Positions 1 to 9,510 of a stretch of DNA of 64,000 bases are shown here, piece after piece; the stretch's first letter is position 1, and the number at the start of each line of letters is the position of its first letter. The DNA comes from Albugo candida (taxonomy: Eukaryota > Oomycota > Peronosporomycetes > Albuginales > Albuginaceae), in contig CAJNAR010000012.1 of assembly GCA_905220665.1 (NCBI GenBank), positions 248,001-312,000 of the forward strand, in the 5' to 3' direction. Under the pieces are notes generated by a model that had not been told where the DNA came from, did no database searches, and saw only the letters and a program-made list of their open reading frames with translations. A program made the translations under genes and the position numbers.

Positions 1-541
1 CCAGCGGGACAACCGTGTAGTGCACGAGGCCTACCATTACACCTTTTTGCCAGGATCAGAATACCTGCATCAAAGTTTGCGGATCGCTACCAAACCTGCG
101 AGCTTCATTTTCGAAGCACCGAATTTTGTGACCAGAATGCATTCCAATAAGCGCCGTAATAAATGAACCTCGAACAGGATCATAACGAGAATGATGTTCC
201 TGTCCAAATCCCAGCGATCCGCGTGCTGTCGCGTTTGTAAGATCCAAAATCCATTCCAAATCGCACCGTATAGGTAGAATACGGTCCAAAGCTTTTTAGG
301 GACCTTCTCGTGTGAGTATTAGAATCATTAAAGATGTTGCAGTAGAAATATCGGGCACCTCGAGCTCAAGCAAATCGATCCATTTTGTAGGCTTAACGTG
401 ATGCGATTGCGCAAGTCTTCCATGCGTTGCAATCGAACGAATGAGACCTTTGGAAAAATGTCCTCCAAGCAAAGCAATGACTGTCATTAGAAGTAGAATG
501 CATCGTATTCCGGTGTTAAGTGATCGCATGAAAGCCTCCAT
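1..541 (-). CDS. Polyprenol reductase-like (SRD5A3/DFG10 family), 5' part, cut by window edge
   Basis: Family role: NADPH-dependent reduction of polyprenol-derived substrate in dolichol synthesis, in the ER membrane. Seen: ATG at 541 followed by a hydrophobic segment (ILLLMTVIALLGG). I infer exon 1 as 541-359, a 67-nt intron 358-292, exon 2 as 291-96, a 65-nt intron 95-31, and exon 3 from 30 to the edge. The spliced frame reads LWTVFYLYGAIWNGFW, then EVHLLRRLLECILVTKFG, then AGLVHYTVVPL. This matches the family block with a histidine, a double arginine and RxxEC before a membrane segment. Unspliced, the frame hits stops, so the introns are needed. Its start lies only 60 bases from the start of the NDUFB9 gene on the other strand. 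The C-terminal catalytic half is outside the window. A steroid 5-alpha-reductase relative is the main alternative. Confidence 0.72.
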
Positions 542-601
542 TTGATATTACCGAGAGAGGTGACTTAATCGAGTAGCAATAGTACTATCTTTATTGCACC
601 G
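542..601. promoter_or_regulatory. 60-base divergent intergenic region
   Basis: This is the whole space between the ATG of the polyprenol-reductase-like gene (-) and that of NDUFB9 (+). Any promoter for both genes must sit here or overlap coding sequence. I see no TATA box. Confidence 0.5.
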
Positions 602-1178
602 ATGAATCAAAATCTCCGTGAAGTTGTTGCGCAATTTATCGCGCCGCCAAAGACCTTGACACACACGCAAGTTGTTCAACGGTTGTATAAACAATCCTTG
701 AAAACTCTTGAAAGCTGGATCATCGACCGTCGTTTGTGGAACGAAGAAGCGGTCAAAATACGCGCGCAGTTTGAAGCAACTCGACATTTAGCTCCCGATT
801 CCGAGTATGTACTCACTTCTTTGTATCGTTACAAAAGCTCACAGTGTGATTCTCCCACCGTAAAAAAGTCAAGTCCATTCGCAAATAAGAGAAGCAAATG
901 AAAAGCTGAAGAAATACACGCATCCGGATCGCTATGTATTTAATTATATGCCCGGGGGAACGAAATTCATGCGTAATGCTCCTCTTCCGTTAGAGGTAAA
1001 CTTAGCTGAATTGCACATCTGATAGTCTGACAATACATTTTCTGTACAGGTTTGCTTCCCAGAAGGCGTGCCTGACGATGTGGAAGTTTCGCCCGTGGAA
1101 GCGATCAATATTGATGGAACTCCACTTCCAGCAAAGGAAACAGTTTTTGTTGATTTTAGTAAAAAATCGAGTTTTTAG
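602..1178 (+). CDS. NDUFB9: NADH dehydrogenase (complex I) beta subcomplex subunit 9 (B22, LYR family)
   Basis: An accessory subunit of mitochondrial complex I that binds acyl carrier protein through its LYR-type motif. Seen: three exons, 602-804, 890-995 and 1050-1178. The introns are 85 nt (donor GTATGT, 805-889) and 54 nt (donor GTAAAC, 996-1049, acceptor TACAG). The spliced product is 145 aa. Residues 21-67 carry HTQVVQRLYKQSLKTLESW, with LYK at 28-30 in place of LYR, and the family helix ending in QFEATRH. Exon 2 gives HPDRYVFNYMPGGTKFMRN, containing the family PGGT motif. Read without splicing, the frame runs on to a stop at 901 with an unrelated tail. Expected location is the matrix side of the inner membrane. 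Confidence 0.88.
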
Positions 1179-1245
1179 CAAGCAGAAATTTCACTCTTGA
1201 GAGTTGTTGAGATAATAGGAACGCATAGACGTTCATTTCTGATTC

Positions 1246-1955
1246 CTATGCATCCAATTGATCGCATACTCGAGACTTGGAAATCGAAGTATTGAGCCCA
1301 CAATCCCGGTAGCGGAAGCCGTGAAATGAAGTCGTGAAACCGCTGGGGCGTCCTTTACGGTCCATTTCTACTTTGAAATGCGCTTTATCTGCTCCGATCA
1401 TCCGATGACTGGCACCATTATAGTATAATTTGGAGAACGAATGCAATATAGAGATGGAAGGCTTTTACCTGGTTGCGAACATTGGGTGCTCCTTTCGTCC
1501 TTCCGATAATACTTTGGTGTCAATCCGAACTGGCATCATATTCTCAGGAGATAATATGAGGTCATGAGGTTGTGGAGCAGGCACATAATCAATTTCCACG
1601 ACGCCTTTCTCTCTCACTTCTGATCTCAGACATCCAATTAGTGAGACAAGTGAGATTCTAAGGCATACGAACCTTGCTCGAGGCTACTTTTATCCATACG
1701 TTGACTAAGTGTGGAACGCTTTTCAGCTTCATTGGCGCTTCCATAAGTCTCACTTGTTGTCTGATACATGAAGTCTTTCAAATGTTTGCCTGGCTTTACG
1801 ATTCCGCTGTCTTTGCAGTCCTTCTTGGCGTAAAGCCCTGGAACCTCGAATCGGACCTTCTCGGAGAGATTTATGCCAACAATACTGGAGCTTGTTGCCA
1901 TGAAAGGGTTCGAAGCCCGTTCCACATGAGAAATCGATGAGCCTCGTGATACCAT
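1246..1955 (-). CDS. Unrecognised spliced gene, ~210 aa
   Basis: I do not recognise the product. The start ATG is at 1955. Exon 1 runs to about 1672, a short intron (44-53 nt, two workable splice pairs) ends near 1630, exon 2 runs to 1469, an intron 1468-1409 (donor GTAAAA, acceptor GCCAG) follows, and exon 3 is 1408-1246. Exon 2 reads EKGVVEIDYVPAPQPHD, exon 3 ends KSRVCDQLDA. There is no signal peptide or membrane segment. The protein is polar and rich in Ser/Lys, with short motifs such as FMYQTTSETYG that recall small axonemal (cilium inner-tubule) proteins; that is only an impression. It converges on NDUFB9, with 67 bases between the stop codons, and diverges from the ankyrin gene. Confidence 0.6.
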
Positions 1956-2071
1956 TGCTCAATTTTCAAAACACCAAGTGGAGCTCAAAACACGCAAAAG
2001 TATATATATCCGTTCTAATTGTGACCATCTAAAAATGTCTCTCACTTTGGAATTGGAGCTCATGTGCTTTG

Positions 2072-3115
2072 ATGGAGCCTCGGCTACAAAAAGCATGTAA
2101 ATTCACCACAAATTTAACACGCACGCAAGATACAAACTCCGCAGATGTCGCTGATACTTTTCGGAAGAAATCGGTACGTTTTTGCCAGGTGACTCACGTC
2201 CTTGGAATCGAGACGAATAAATTGAATGAACAAGTACTTGTTGCCGCCGAAAGAGGAAAGTATCAGCAAATGTACCTGCTTGTCCATCAGAGAATTGATC
2301 CCACATACTGCCGTGGAATGCAAGGGTACACACCACTTCATTACGCTGCCGCACGGGGTCATTTGGAGATTATAAAGCTTTTGGTGGGACTTGGATGGGA
2401 CACCGACATACGAAATGATATTTCCGAAACAGCTTTGCATTTAGCCTGCTATCATGGCCATTTGATGATAGCCGAGTATCTTCTGGAAGCGTTTGCTGAT
2501 ATCAATGCGGTGACTATGGAGAATGAATCGCCACTATTTTACGCAACAAGAAAAGGCTTCCAATCGATCGTAAGACTATTAATACGAAGAGAATGCGATC
2601 TGCTTATTCGGAATAAATATGGCGATGTAGCCGAAGATGAAGTCAGCTTGGACGAGCTCAAGGAAGACTTTGAGATTGGGAAGAAAGATCATCAAAGACT
2701 TCAAGATTCACATGGAAAAGTTGCTGGAAATACACGCATGAAGCTGGAGCGGAAATTAACCCAAGCTGTCCGCGAGCGGATTTTGGGTTTTTTGGACCTT
2801 CGTAGTCTTTGTACCGCGATGCAAATGTCATATCGCTGGCATCGTGCCGCTGACGCTGTTCACCTTTGGAGAAATCTTGGCGTCTCCCGATGGGAAATGC
2901 AGCTTTCCACGACAATGGGATTCGGGTACACGGGAAGCTTGATAAGTAATTTCCATCGGAAGAGACTTGTCTCTCAACGACCTCGTACTACACATCTCGG
3001 AGTGTTGAAAGCAAATTTAGGAATAGCCTGTCGTTCTGACTCCATGTGGTCTCCCAATCGACCTCAGAGTGCTGTACCATTGCAATCAAGTATGCGTCGA
3101 TCAATTCAAATGTAG
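2072..3115 (+). CDS. Ankyrin-repeat protein with C-terminal F-box-like segment
   Basis: A likely protein-protein adaptor, possibly the substrate-binding part of an SCF ubiquitin ligase. Seen: 347 aa. Three clear ankyrin repeats lie at about residues 80-180 (GYTPLHYAAARGHLEIIKLL, ETALHLACYHGHLMIAEYLL, ESPLFYATRKGFQSIVRLL). An F-box-like helix block follows at about 235-275 (VRERILGFLDLRSLCTAMQM, then YRWHRAADAVHLWRNL), and the tail is basic. The ATG at 2072 is preferred over a TTG one codon upstream. There are no introns. Its stop lies 9 bases from the stop of the convergent nitroreductase gene. The ankyrin call is firm; the F-box rests on its hydrophobic pattern. Confidence 0.82.
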   Translation: MEPRLQKACKFTTNLTRTQDTNSADVADTFRKKSVRFCQVTHVLGIETNKLNEQVLVAAERGKYQQMYLLVHQRIDPTYCRGMQGYTPLHYAAARGHLEIIKLLVGLGWDTDIRNDISETALHLACYHGHLMIAEYLLEAFADINAVTMENESPLFYATRKGFQSIVRLLIRRECDLLIRNKYGDVAEDEVSLDELKEDFEIGKKDHQRLQDSHGKVAGNTRMKLERKLTQAVRERILGFLDLRSLCTAMQMSYRWHRAADAVHLWRNLGVSRWEMQLSTTMGFGYTGSLISNFHRKRLVSQRPRTTHLGVLKANLGIACRSDSMWSPNRPQSAVPLQSSMRRSIQM

Positions 3116-3124
3116 AAAACCTTC

Positions 3125-4042
3125 TCATTTACTGGACTCTTCACCTACCTCTGTAAATATTCTATGACTTGACAGTCCAAACTTTCCATCGAAAAATACT
3201 TTTGTTGGCGCCAATCGTGAAGAGCATTCCGGCGTTGATTCTTTCGACTTTGAATAACCGAGACAAATGATCACAGGGACGGAATATCGATCAGGTATGT
3301 TGAGGAGATTCCGAACACGTACTTCATCATATCCCTCCATCGCGCACGTAGCGAGGTCGTGTATCTGGGCCGCGTACAAGAAAGTAGCTGCAGCAAACGC
3401 AGTTTGTTTGTAGGACCAGGCGATCGTCGGCACAGGTGTTGGATACGGCTGTATAGGGGAAACGACACTCGCCAGAAACTTTTGCATCGTTCGTCCTTCA
3501 TGAGCAAACAATTTCACATAATGAGCAAGTTGCGCGATGTACGCTGGGCTTTCTGTTTTCAGCATCGATTTCTGAATTGACGGTACTCGCTTGCTTGGTT
3601 CTACAGGTTGTATAAGATAGTGAAGGAAGAGGGATGCAGAGTGATTATTACCGAGATCAGCTGCAAATACCGCGATCACTGGAGCATCCTTTACTTTATT
3701 GACATTGCTTGCGAGCATTGCCGAACTCAAACGATCTCGATCGCGCTTTTCACGGACCAAAACGCACGCATACGGTTGAAGATTGAAGCTCGTTGGCGCT
3801 CTCTGCATGTCGTGAGTGATTGTCATTCAGATATGTAAATAATGCAAATTACGTACCTGAGTGAGTCGTGAAATGTCTGCGAGGACAGTGTCGGAAATAT
3901 CACGTTTGGTGTCAAAATACTTGGTGGAAACACGCTTTTCGATAAGGCTGCGTTTTGCTGATGTGATTGTGCAGTTGTAGCGTGTGGCATTTCGTACAGC
4001 GCGTGAAAGTACGCAGCGACTGGATTGATGTGATAGTATCAT
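3125..4042 (-). CDS. Nitroreductase-family flavoprotein, probably mitochondrial
   Basis: An FMN-dependent NAD(P)H oxidoreductase of the nitroreductase fold. The substrate cannot be told from sequence. Seen: exon 1 4042-3857, 54-nt intron 3856-3803 (donor GTACGT, acceptor ATGCAG), exon 2 3802-3125, in total 287 aa. The first ~40 residues have many Arg, Ser and Lys and no acidic residue, as in a mitochondrial presequence. The family FMN-binding region follows at about residues 62-72 (RAPTSFNLQPYACVLV). Later come a long helix with IAWSYKQTAFAAATFLYAA and the strand PVIICLGYSK. It shares a ~610-base divergent promoter with TFIIB. Mitochondrial targeting is an inference. Confidence 0.78.
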
Positions 4043-4652
4043 GTGAAAACTGACTCAAATTACAGAAATGTACGTAGATATTCATAAAATTAAGAAAGCG
4101 TTATTTATCTTTTGCGCAAGTCTGCAGCTTCATTGCTGTGATTGTTATGGTTTCAAATCCAAAGTAATTTGAAAGCCTGATAAATCGAAAGCGTATTATG
4201 TATCTGACGATGTTAGTATCCATTCTAGGCAGCTGGCTTGTTCGCATTCCCACTCATCAAATCAACATTAATGGACCCCTCTTGACTTTACTGGACCTCT
4301 ACCAACGTCACTATGCCATCTTGTATCTAAATTGAATCCATAGTACAAGCTCGAATTTTCTTTCACGGTGTATCACCGGATACCTTCTCGATCTTGATTA
4401 AGCGCATGTCCATCCAACATTTTAGCATTTGCATCGATGGGCATCAAATTCGTTCAATATGTCATAATCAAAATGGCGATAATTCCATCTAACGCAAGTC
4501 TGCTACTTGATCATCCGTGAATCACAAAACAATCAGTGATGTACAACTTGGCAACGTGGCATGCTCAAAGGTGTTATATAACATAACAATCCTAACATGA
4601 GAATTAACTGAAGTAAAAGGACTGGTAGGCTCCTGATCATAATCCAAGCAAA
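4043..4652. other. Intergenic region between divergent nitroreductase and TFIIB genes
   Basis: I see no gene. It must hold the promoters of both divergent genes. It is AT-rich and I could not pick a specific element. Confidence 0.5.
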
Positions 4653-5564
4653 ATGGGATGTTATGCTCAAAGTTGCGTCGATTGTGGAAGTGATGACATT
4701 GTCACAGATTACGGAGCAGGTGATGTCGTATGCAGAAACTGCGGTATAGTACTTGGTGAAAGAATTGTCGATGATACACCAGAATGGCGTACATTTTCGA
4801 ATGATGATCGCGGTGGGGATGCCGCGAGCAAATCTAGAGTCGGACAATTAGAAGACCAAGGCATCGAAAATGCTACACTCACGACCATACTTGTTGATAG
4901 CACGTTGGACAAAATCAATGGCAATACACAAACCACGAGGTTACCAAAATTGAATAAGGAATCCGCAGACATTCGAAGAAAGCAGAATATGACGAATCGA
5001 ATCCGTGAGATTTCCGAGACGCTCTCTCTGCCAAAAATTATAGTAGAATGCGCAATGCAAGTCTATCAAGAAGCAGAAAAAAAAGGTATATTGATACGTG
5101 GTCCCGAGAAGGAAAGCGTGGCTGCTGCTGTGGTTTTCATTGCTTGTCGTCAAGCTGGCCACGCGCGAACTTTGAAGGAACTTGAAGGAGCCTCAGGTGT
5201 GATGAAAAAAAAGATTGGAAAGTCGTTTCTTATACTAAAAAAGCAATTAAACTTTGATTTTCAACAGGCAACAACCACAAATTATGTGGAACGATTTTGT
5301 TCGCGGCTTGGCTTACCTGCGAAGACACAGGTAATAGCCCATGATGTTGCCAAGAAAGCACAAACGCTTGGATTAACCGACGGGAAATCTCCCACAGCAT
5401 TAGCCGCTTCTGTCATCTATCTGGTAGCTGCATACACGAATATGAAGAGATCAATACAAGAAATTAGCAATGTCACAATGATTGCAGAGAAAAACGTGAA
5501 AACCGTTTGCAAAGAACTGAATAAGAGTCGGTTGGTGCTATTTGAAGGTATAGCATTAGCTTAG
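4653..5564 (+). CDS. TFIIB: Transcription initiation factor IIB
   Basis: A general factor that bridges TBP-bound promoter DNA and RNA polymerase II in the nucleus. Seen: 303 aa, uninterrupted, close to the usual length. The N-terminal zinc ribbon has Cys8, Cys11, Cys27 and Cys30. The B-reader follows (DDTPEWRTFSNDD, about residues 40-52). Two cyclin-like repeats follow, at about 105-195 (with KESVAAAVVFIACRQAG) and about 205-295 (with SPTALAASVIYLVAAYT). The ATG at 4653 is preferred because it directly precedes the zinc ribbon. It closes the compact housekeeping block. Confidence 0.95.
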   Translation: MGCYAQSCVDCGSDDIVTDYGAGDVVCRNCGIVLGERIVDDTPEWRTFSNDDRGGDAASKSRVGQLEDQGIENATLTTILVDSTLDKINGNTQTTRLPKLNKESADIRRKQNMTNRIREISETLSLPKIIVECAMQVYQEAEKKGILIRGPEKESVAAAVVFIACRQAGHARTLKELEGASGVMKKKIGKSFLILKKQLNFDFQQATTTNYVERFCSRLGLPAKTQVIAHDVAKKAQTLGLTDGKSPTALAASVIYLVAAYTNMKRSIQEISNVTMIAEKNVKTVCKELNKSRLVLFEGIALA

Positions 5565-6618
5565 TTAACTGGTAGGATCATTTAATTTTTAGTCAAATCG
5601 AAAACAAGCGGCTATTGTTCGTCGTTGCCGTTGACACTGACCTTGTACTCTGGCAGGTCTGTATTGTAGGGGACACGAGTCAGATACCTAAAGCTGGATG
5701 GTTCATGGATGGATTACGTGCGTAAAGAGGGACTGCTCCGAGGATTCTGTTACGGAACCACTAAACAGAAGGCCACATGAAATCGATTCATCTACTACCG
5801 CATTCGTTAGTTGAATGCGCGCCACGAAGTAGGTAATATTTCAAACTTTTAAAAAATATGTTTAATTTTACAAATGTGGAAGAGTTAAACTTCACTGACG
5901 GGTCGAAACCCACAGTTAATGTTCGATTATCGCTTGATAAATATTTCAAAGCAAAAAGCGGTTGAACACCCACGTTATCTTGATCTAGTGGTCCATTTTC
6001 GACGCTGGCACATGTAAAGGCAAATCAACGACTCCTTCTCGAAAAAACTCAGTGTGCGAAGAATGATTATCAGTATAGTACAAATGTCAAGAGCTGCTGC
6101 TGCGTGTATGTGTATACATATTGCGTTATTCTGCATCTGGATGCAAGTACCGTATACAGCCCACTATGTAAACACAAAAGTAGCAATTCTGAAACTAGTA
6201 TTATGAGCACTACTCTTCCTTTCCAATCGATTGGCTCCCAGTGATTACAGTAAAGAATACGATATAAAGAATTTCTCGCTCTTATACGGTCGAGCTGTAT
6301 CTCTTATCGGGAAGATTGCCTGCACGGGGATGAGCAGATGAAGTAACCGCTCTCTTCAACATATGGCGGGGTTTTGCCTGAAATTATCGTTCTCTCAGCC
6401 TTTGACATTAAAAGTAAATTGGAAAGTACATATGAAATAATCAAATTTTACATATTGGCACCAGCAGGATAGAAACTTGAAGAAAATTGCCTCCAGCTTT
6501 TGCATTACATAGATATATTAACAGATTAAGGTAAAGACGGGAATTATAGGGCAGAACGACTCCTTCCGGCTCTGTAAAAGAAGCAAATATAATCTTTTCG
6601 ATTTCAGTCATAACCAAT
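5565..6618. other. Gene-free stretch
   Basis: No convincing gene on either strand. The small minus-strand frame at 5788-5973 has a low-complexity hydrophobic composition and no recognisable feature. Confidence 0.5.
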
Positions 6619-6667
6619 CTTTCCTTTTCAAATCGACTTAATTTTTCCGGAAACCTTCTGTACGAAA
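6619..6667 (+). promoter_or_regulatory. Elicitin core promoter block (copy 1)
   Basis: Contains TCAAATCGACTT followed by CCTTCTGTACGAAAA, ending 12 bases before the ATG. The same pair of blocks precedes every intact elicitin in the window. The first block resembles an oomycete initiator plus flanking promoter region, so transcription probably starts here. Confidence 0.6.
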
Positions 6668-6679
6668 ATCTAATCACAA

Positions 6680-7381
6680 ATGAAGACTGCCGCTTTTTCC
6701 GTTTTCTCCGCTTCTCTTGCCATGTGTGCAGCAGGACAAGGATCTCCATCCGTCACCAACACTGTGACTACCACCAAAACGACGACAAACCCTCCATCGA
6801 ATACATTAATGAGTTCTATGAGCAACAACAATGACATGAAGACTCAATCTACCAGTATGACGAATGATGGCCAAACTATGTGCAGTGATAAGGTCGCGCA
6901 GATGGGTATCAATCAGCTTACGAATGGAGAATTCCTGTCAACGTGTTCCGGTGGAATATCAATGTCTGTGAACAATATCAGTCATGCTTTGAAACTTCCG
7001 GCTGACGATCGGCAGAGAATTTGTTCGTCTTCGGCATGCATGGCACCATTCCAAACAATGGAATCAGCATCTGAGTACCAGAATTGTCTCGTCATGTATG
7101 ACGGGAAGCCGCAAAATCTTGCCGAGCACGCGAAGATGTTTGTCAATGGCTGCAGTAAACAAGGTTCAGTAGCTACCGAAGAAACAAGTGACAAAGAATC
7201 ATTGACCGATTCAAAAGTAAAAACATCATTGACCGAATCAAACTCAAATGACATATCGACCACCCCCGATGCCAAAGAGTCAGCGAGTACTCCCGTTGCG
7301 GCTGACACGTCTAGCGCTGCCTTCCACTCATTCAGTGCAGTTTGTCTCGCTGTCGCTGTCTTCGTGATAGCCATTCAGTAG
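6680..7381 (+). CDS. Elicitin-like secreted protein E1, GPI-type
   Basis: Elicitins are small secreted sterol-carrying proteins of oomycetes, and some are held on the cell surface by a GPI anchor. Seen: 233 aa. A signal peptide (about 19 residues) ends in AAGQ. A Thr/Ser/Asn-rich spacer precedes a domain with six cysteines, with 20, 25, 4, 15 and 21 residues between them, which is the elicitin layout with the typical C-x4-C pair (ICSSSAC). A Ser/Thr-rich linker follows. The C-terminal hydrophobic tail (VCLAVAVFVIAIQ) resembles a GPI signal. E1 is the most diverged member here and stands alone, 11 kb from the tandem array. Its linker repeats SLTDSKVKT/SLTESNSND. Confidence 0.85.
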   Translation: MKTAAFSVFSASLAMCAAGQGSPSVTNTVTTTKTTTNPPSNTLMSSMSNNNDMKTQSTSMTNDGQTMCSDKVAQMGINQLTNGEFLSTCSGGISMSVNNISHALKLPADDRQRICSSSACMAPFQTMESASEYQNCLVMYDGKPQNLAEHAKMFVNGCSKQGSVATEETSDKESLTDSKVKTSLTESNSNDISTTPDAKESASTPVAADTSSAAFHSFSAVCLAVAVFVIAIQ

Positions 7382-8055
7382 TTCGCATTTGGTTGTGTAC
7401 GTTCATTCAGTCTTAAAAAATTCATTGCGCCATAGAATTTTCTTTTTTCCTCAATTCCTGATCTTTTTCAGCCGTTCCACGTGAATGAGTGCTACGGGTC
7501 TGACCCTAGATTGCCACTTTCAAGAGACGCTTTCTATGTCGTTGACAAGGTGATAGATGTATCTACTGATAATTCAGGAGAATCTTCGAAATGCAAATGT
7601 CTTAGGATTGCCATTATGACTTGTCAAGATTCCATGTTCTGTAGCGACCCTCCGAGTCGCCTATTTCTAGCTAGATAATTGTGATATCAGCAACTTTTGA
7701 TGGGTATGAGCGTATAAATGTAGCGTAGCCAGGATGCATCAAAACTGAAGTTATTGTGAAAAGCTAGAAAAAGGGCCCGCTTGATATTGGATAAAAATAT
7801 ATTGTATCGGATGAATGAAACGTGACAATTGAAAGCTGCAGCATCTATGATGTTTTAATGCATTAAAGTAGCCACAGTAGCCAGCTAGATGGTGAAGAAG
7901 CGTTAATGTATAGAACATAATAAGTAGCGCATAATCATAATATAATAAAGCGAGCGCGGCAAGACATAAACTCACTTAACGACTCACATTTACAGTTACA
8001 TCATGTCATCACTATTTCGACAATAACACTGCAACAATGACCTAACACTCCATCG
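7382..8055. other. Gene-free stretch before the Mutator-like element
   Basis: Nothing recognised. A 65-aa frame at 7481-7678 and a 74-aa minus frame at 7751-7975 show no family features and have no counterpart at the other elicitin genes. Confidence 0.45.
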
Positions 8056-8255
8056 TTATTCAGCACTCAGCTTTTCTGTAATCAGCACTCAGCCACCATG
8101 AAATATTAGCGTAGTGTCCTCTGATTGGTAAAATAATATAGCAGAATAAACAATTTGAAATTACGGGAATCGTTATTCAGCCCCTACCCTCCATAAATTA
8201 ATGACAATTATAGCCTCTGATTGGTCTGAATAGATGCAACGGAAAAAATAAAACG
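8056..8255 (+). repeat. MULE left terminal inverted repeat, outer module
   Basis: Inverted copy of 12162-12365. Shared blocks include TTATTCAGCACTCA, CTGTAATCAGCACTCAGCC, ACGGGAATCGTTA and GGTCTGAATA. It also contains an internal short direct repeat around CTCTGATTGG. Confidence 0.75.
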
Positions 8256-8289
8256 TATATATATCACACTGTTGTCTCCTGCAACTTTA

Positions 8290-8650
8290 ATTTACCTGTA
8301 GGCTGACGACAGCTAGAATGGGCTATTCTTCGACCATGCTTTTAGTCACCAAGTAACACCGCTGTATGCTAATGATTTTGATCAGCATTGATGGCTGGTG
8401 CAGCCAATGCCAGTTCATATTGAGGCTGGGACCATGTCAATTGGAATTGAGATAGCATTGAAGAGGATAAATGATGAGTATGGGAATGCTTCCAATGATC
8501 GTAAGCTTGCGCTGTGGACTATGTCTTGGCAGTCCCAGAGACAGAAATTCGCGATTCTGTGCAAGTGTGCACGCGTGGTAAGCCATCAAGCTCAACGTAG
8601 CGACTTCCATCGATGTTTGAGCATGTTAGCGCTGCTTTGGATGCTAGACC
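8290..8650. other. Segment inside the left MULE end without a right-hand partner
   Basis: This stretch lies between two inverted-repeat modules but has no mirror in the right arm. It is less AT-rich than its surroundings and keeps a frame open on the plus strand (through 8398-8685, including NDEYGNASNDRKLALWTMSW). It could be a captured host fragment, as in Pack-MULEs, or a piece lost from the right arm. No product is recognised. Confidence 0.3.
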
Positions 8651-9199
8651 CCGACAACTTTTTTTTTCAATTACAACATGCCTAGTTAATTATTACTCTC
8701 ACAACTTTTTCTTTTTGCAGAATACATACATGAATTTCACATTTCTAGCTAATTACATCCATACACACCCTAAATTGTTGCGCCAGCAGCTCCAATCGAG
8801 AATTATTTGTGATTGGCTAGTGCACAGAGCATTTCATCTGTGATAGGCTAATACTTCCGACAATTTCCATTTGACACACAGCATTTGAGCATCAGACACA
8901 GGGAAATGCAGGTGCAGCAATTGCGAAAATTTTGCTATAGCAAGCGGTCTTGCGAAATTTCGGTTACAAATTAGATTCAGAACAAGCTTAAGTAAAAAAT
9001 CAGACATTTTTCCTTCACAGAATTATTTCTCAACACACTTTACCTTCGGCCGTTAGCGTATTATAACTTTTGCATCTTAACGAGGCATTACAGCTTAACA
9101 AACTGGCAATGAATCGTTCACTAGTGATGAATGTTTAGCTCAGTTGATGGTCCCTTTCTCTACTAGATTTAGCGTTAGACTTAAATGACTTTTATTATT

Positions 9200-9323
9200 G
9201 GGGTTATAAAAAATATACACCAAGATAAATGAAAAATAAAATAAAAATACCACAAGATTGAATAATAAAAAAAATGTACCAAGGATGTGTACTATACGTA
9301 CGAATATACACATGCCTGGGATC
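9200..9323 (+). repeat. MULE left inner inverted repeat (124 bp, identical to right)
   Basis: Reads from GGGGTTATAAAAAATATACA to CATGCCTGGGATC. Its reverse complement is found without visible mismatch at 11772-11895. Confidence 0.9.
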
Positions 9324-9510
9324 TAACAGGATCATTTCCAAGTAATTCTTCTCAATTCAGCTATATCATAGTACGAAGAAACGTACTCACTTGTCTCGAA
9401 CCATCCGCATTTCTGAGTATTTTTCTGTATTTATAGCGAGGAAAACCCAGTCTTGGATGAAAAACCTCTGATCAATATGCACTATGTAGTAGAGACAACG
9501 AAGCATACAA

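Noticed and set aside
56..289. Continuous minus-strand frame (MDRILPIRCDLEW onward) as the C-terminus of the first gene
   Set aside because: A stop separates it from the upstream frame. Splicing at 358/292 gives a different frame that matches the polyprenol reductase family.
7481..7678. Small plus-strand frame after elicitin E1
   Set aside because: 65 codons, no recognisable feature, and not found after other elicitins.
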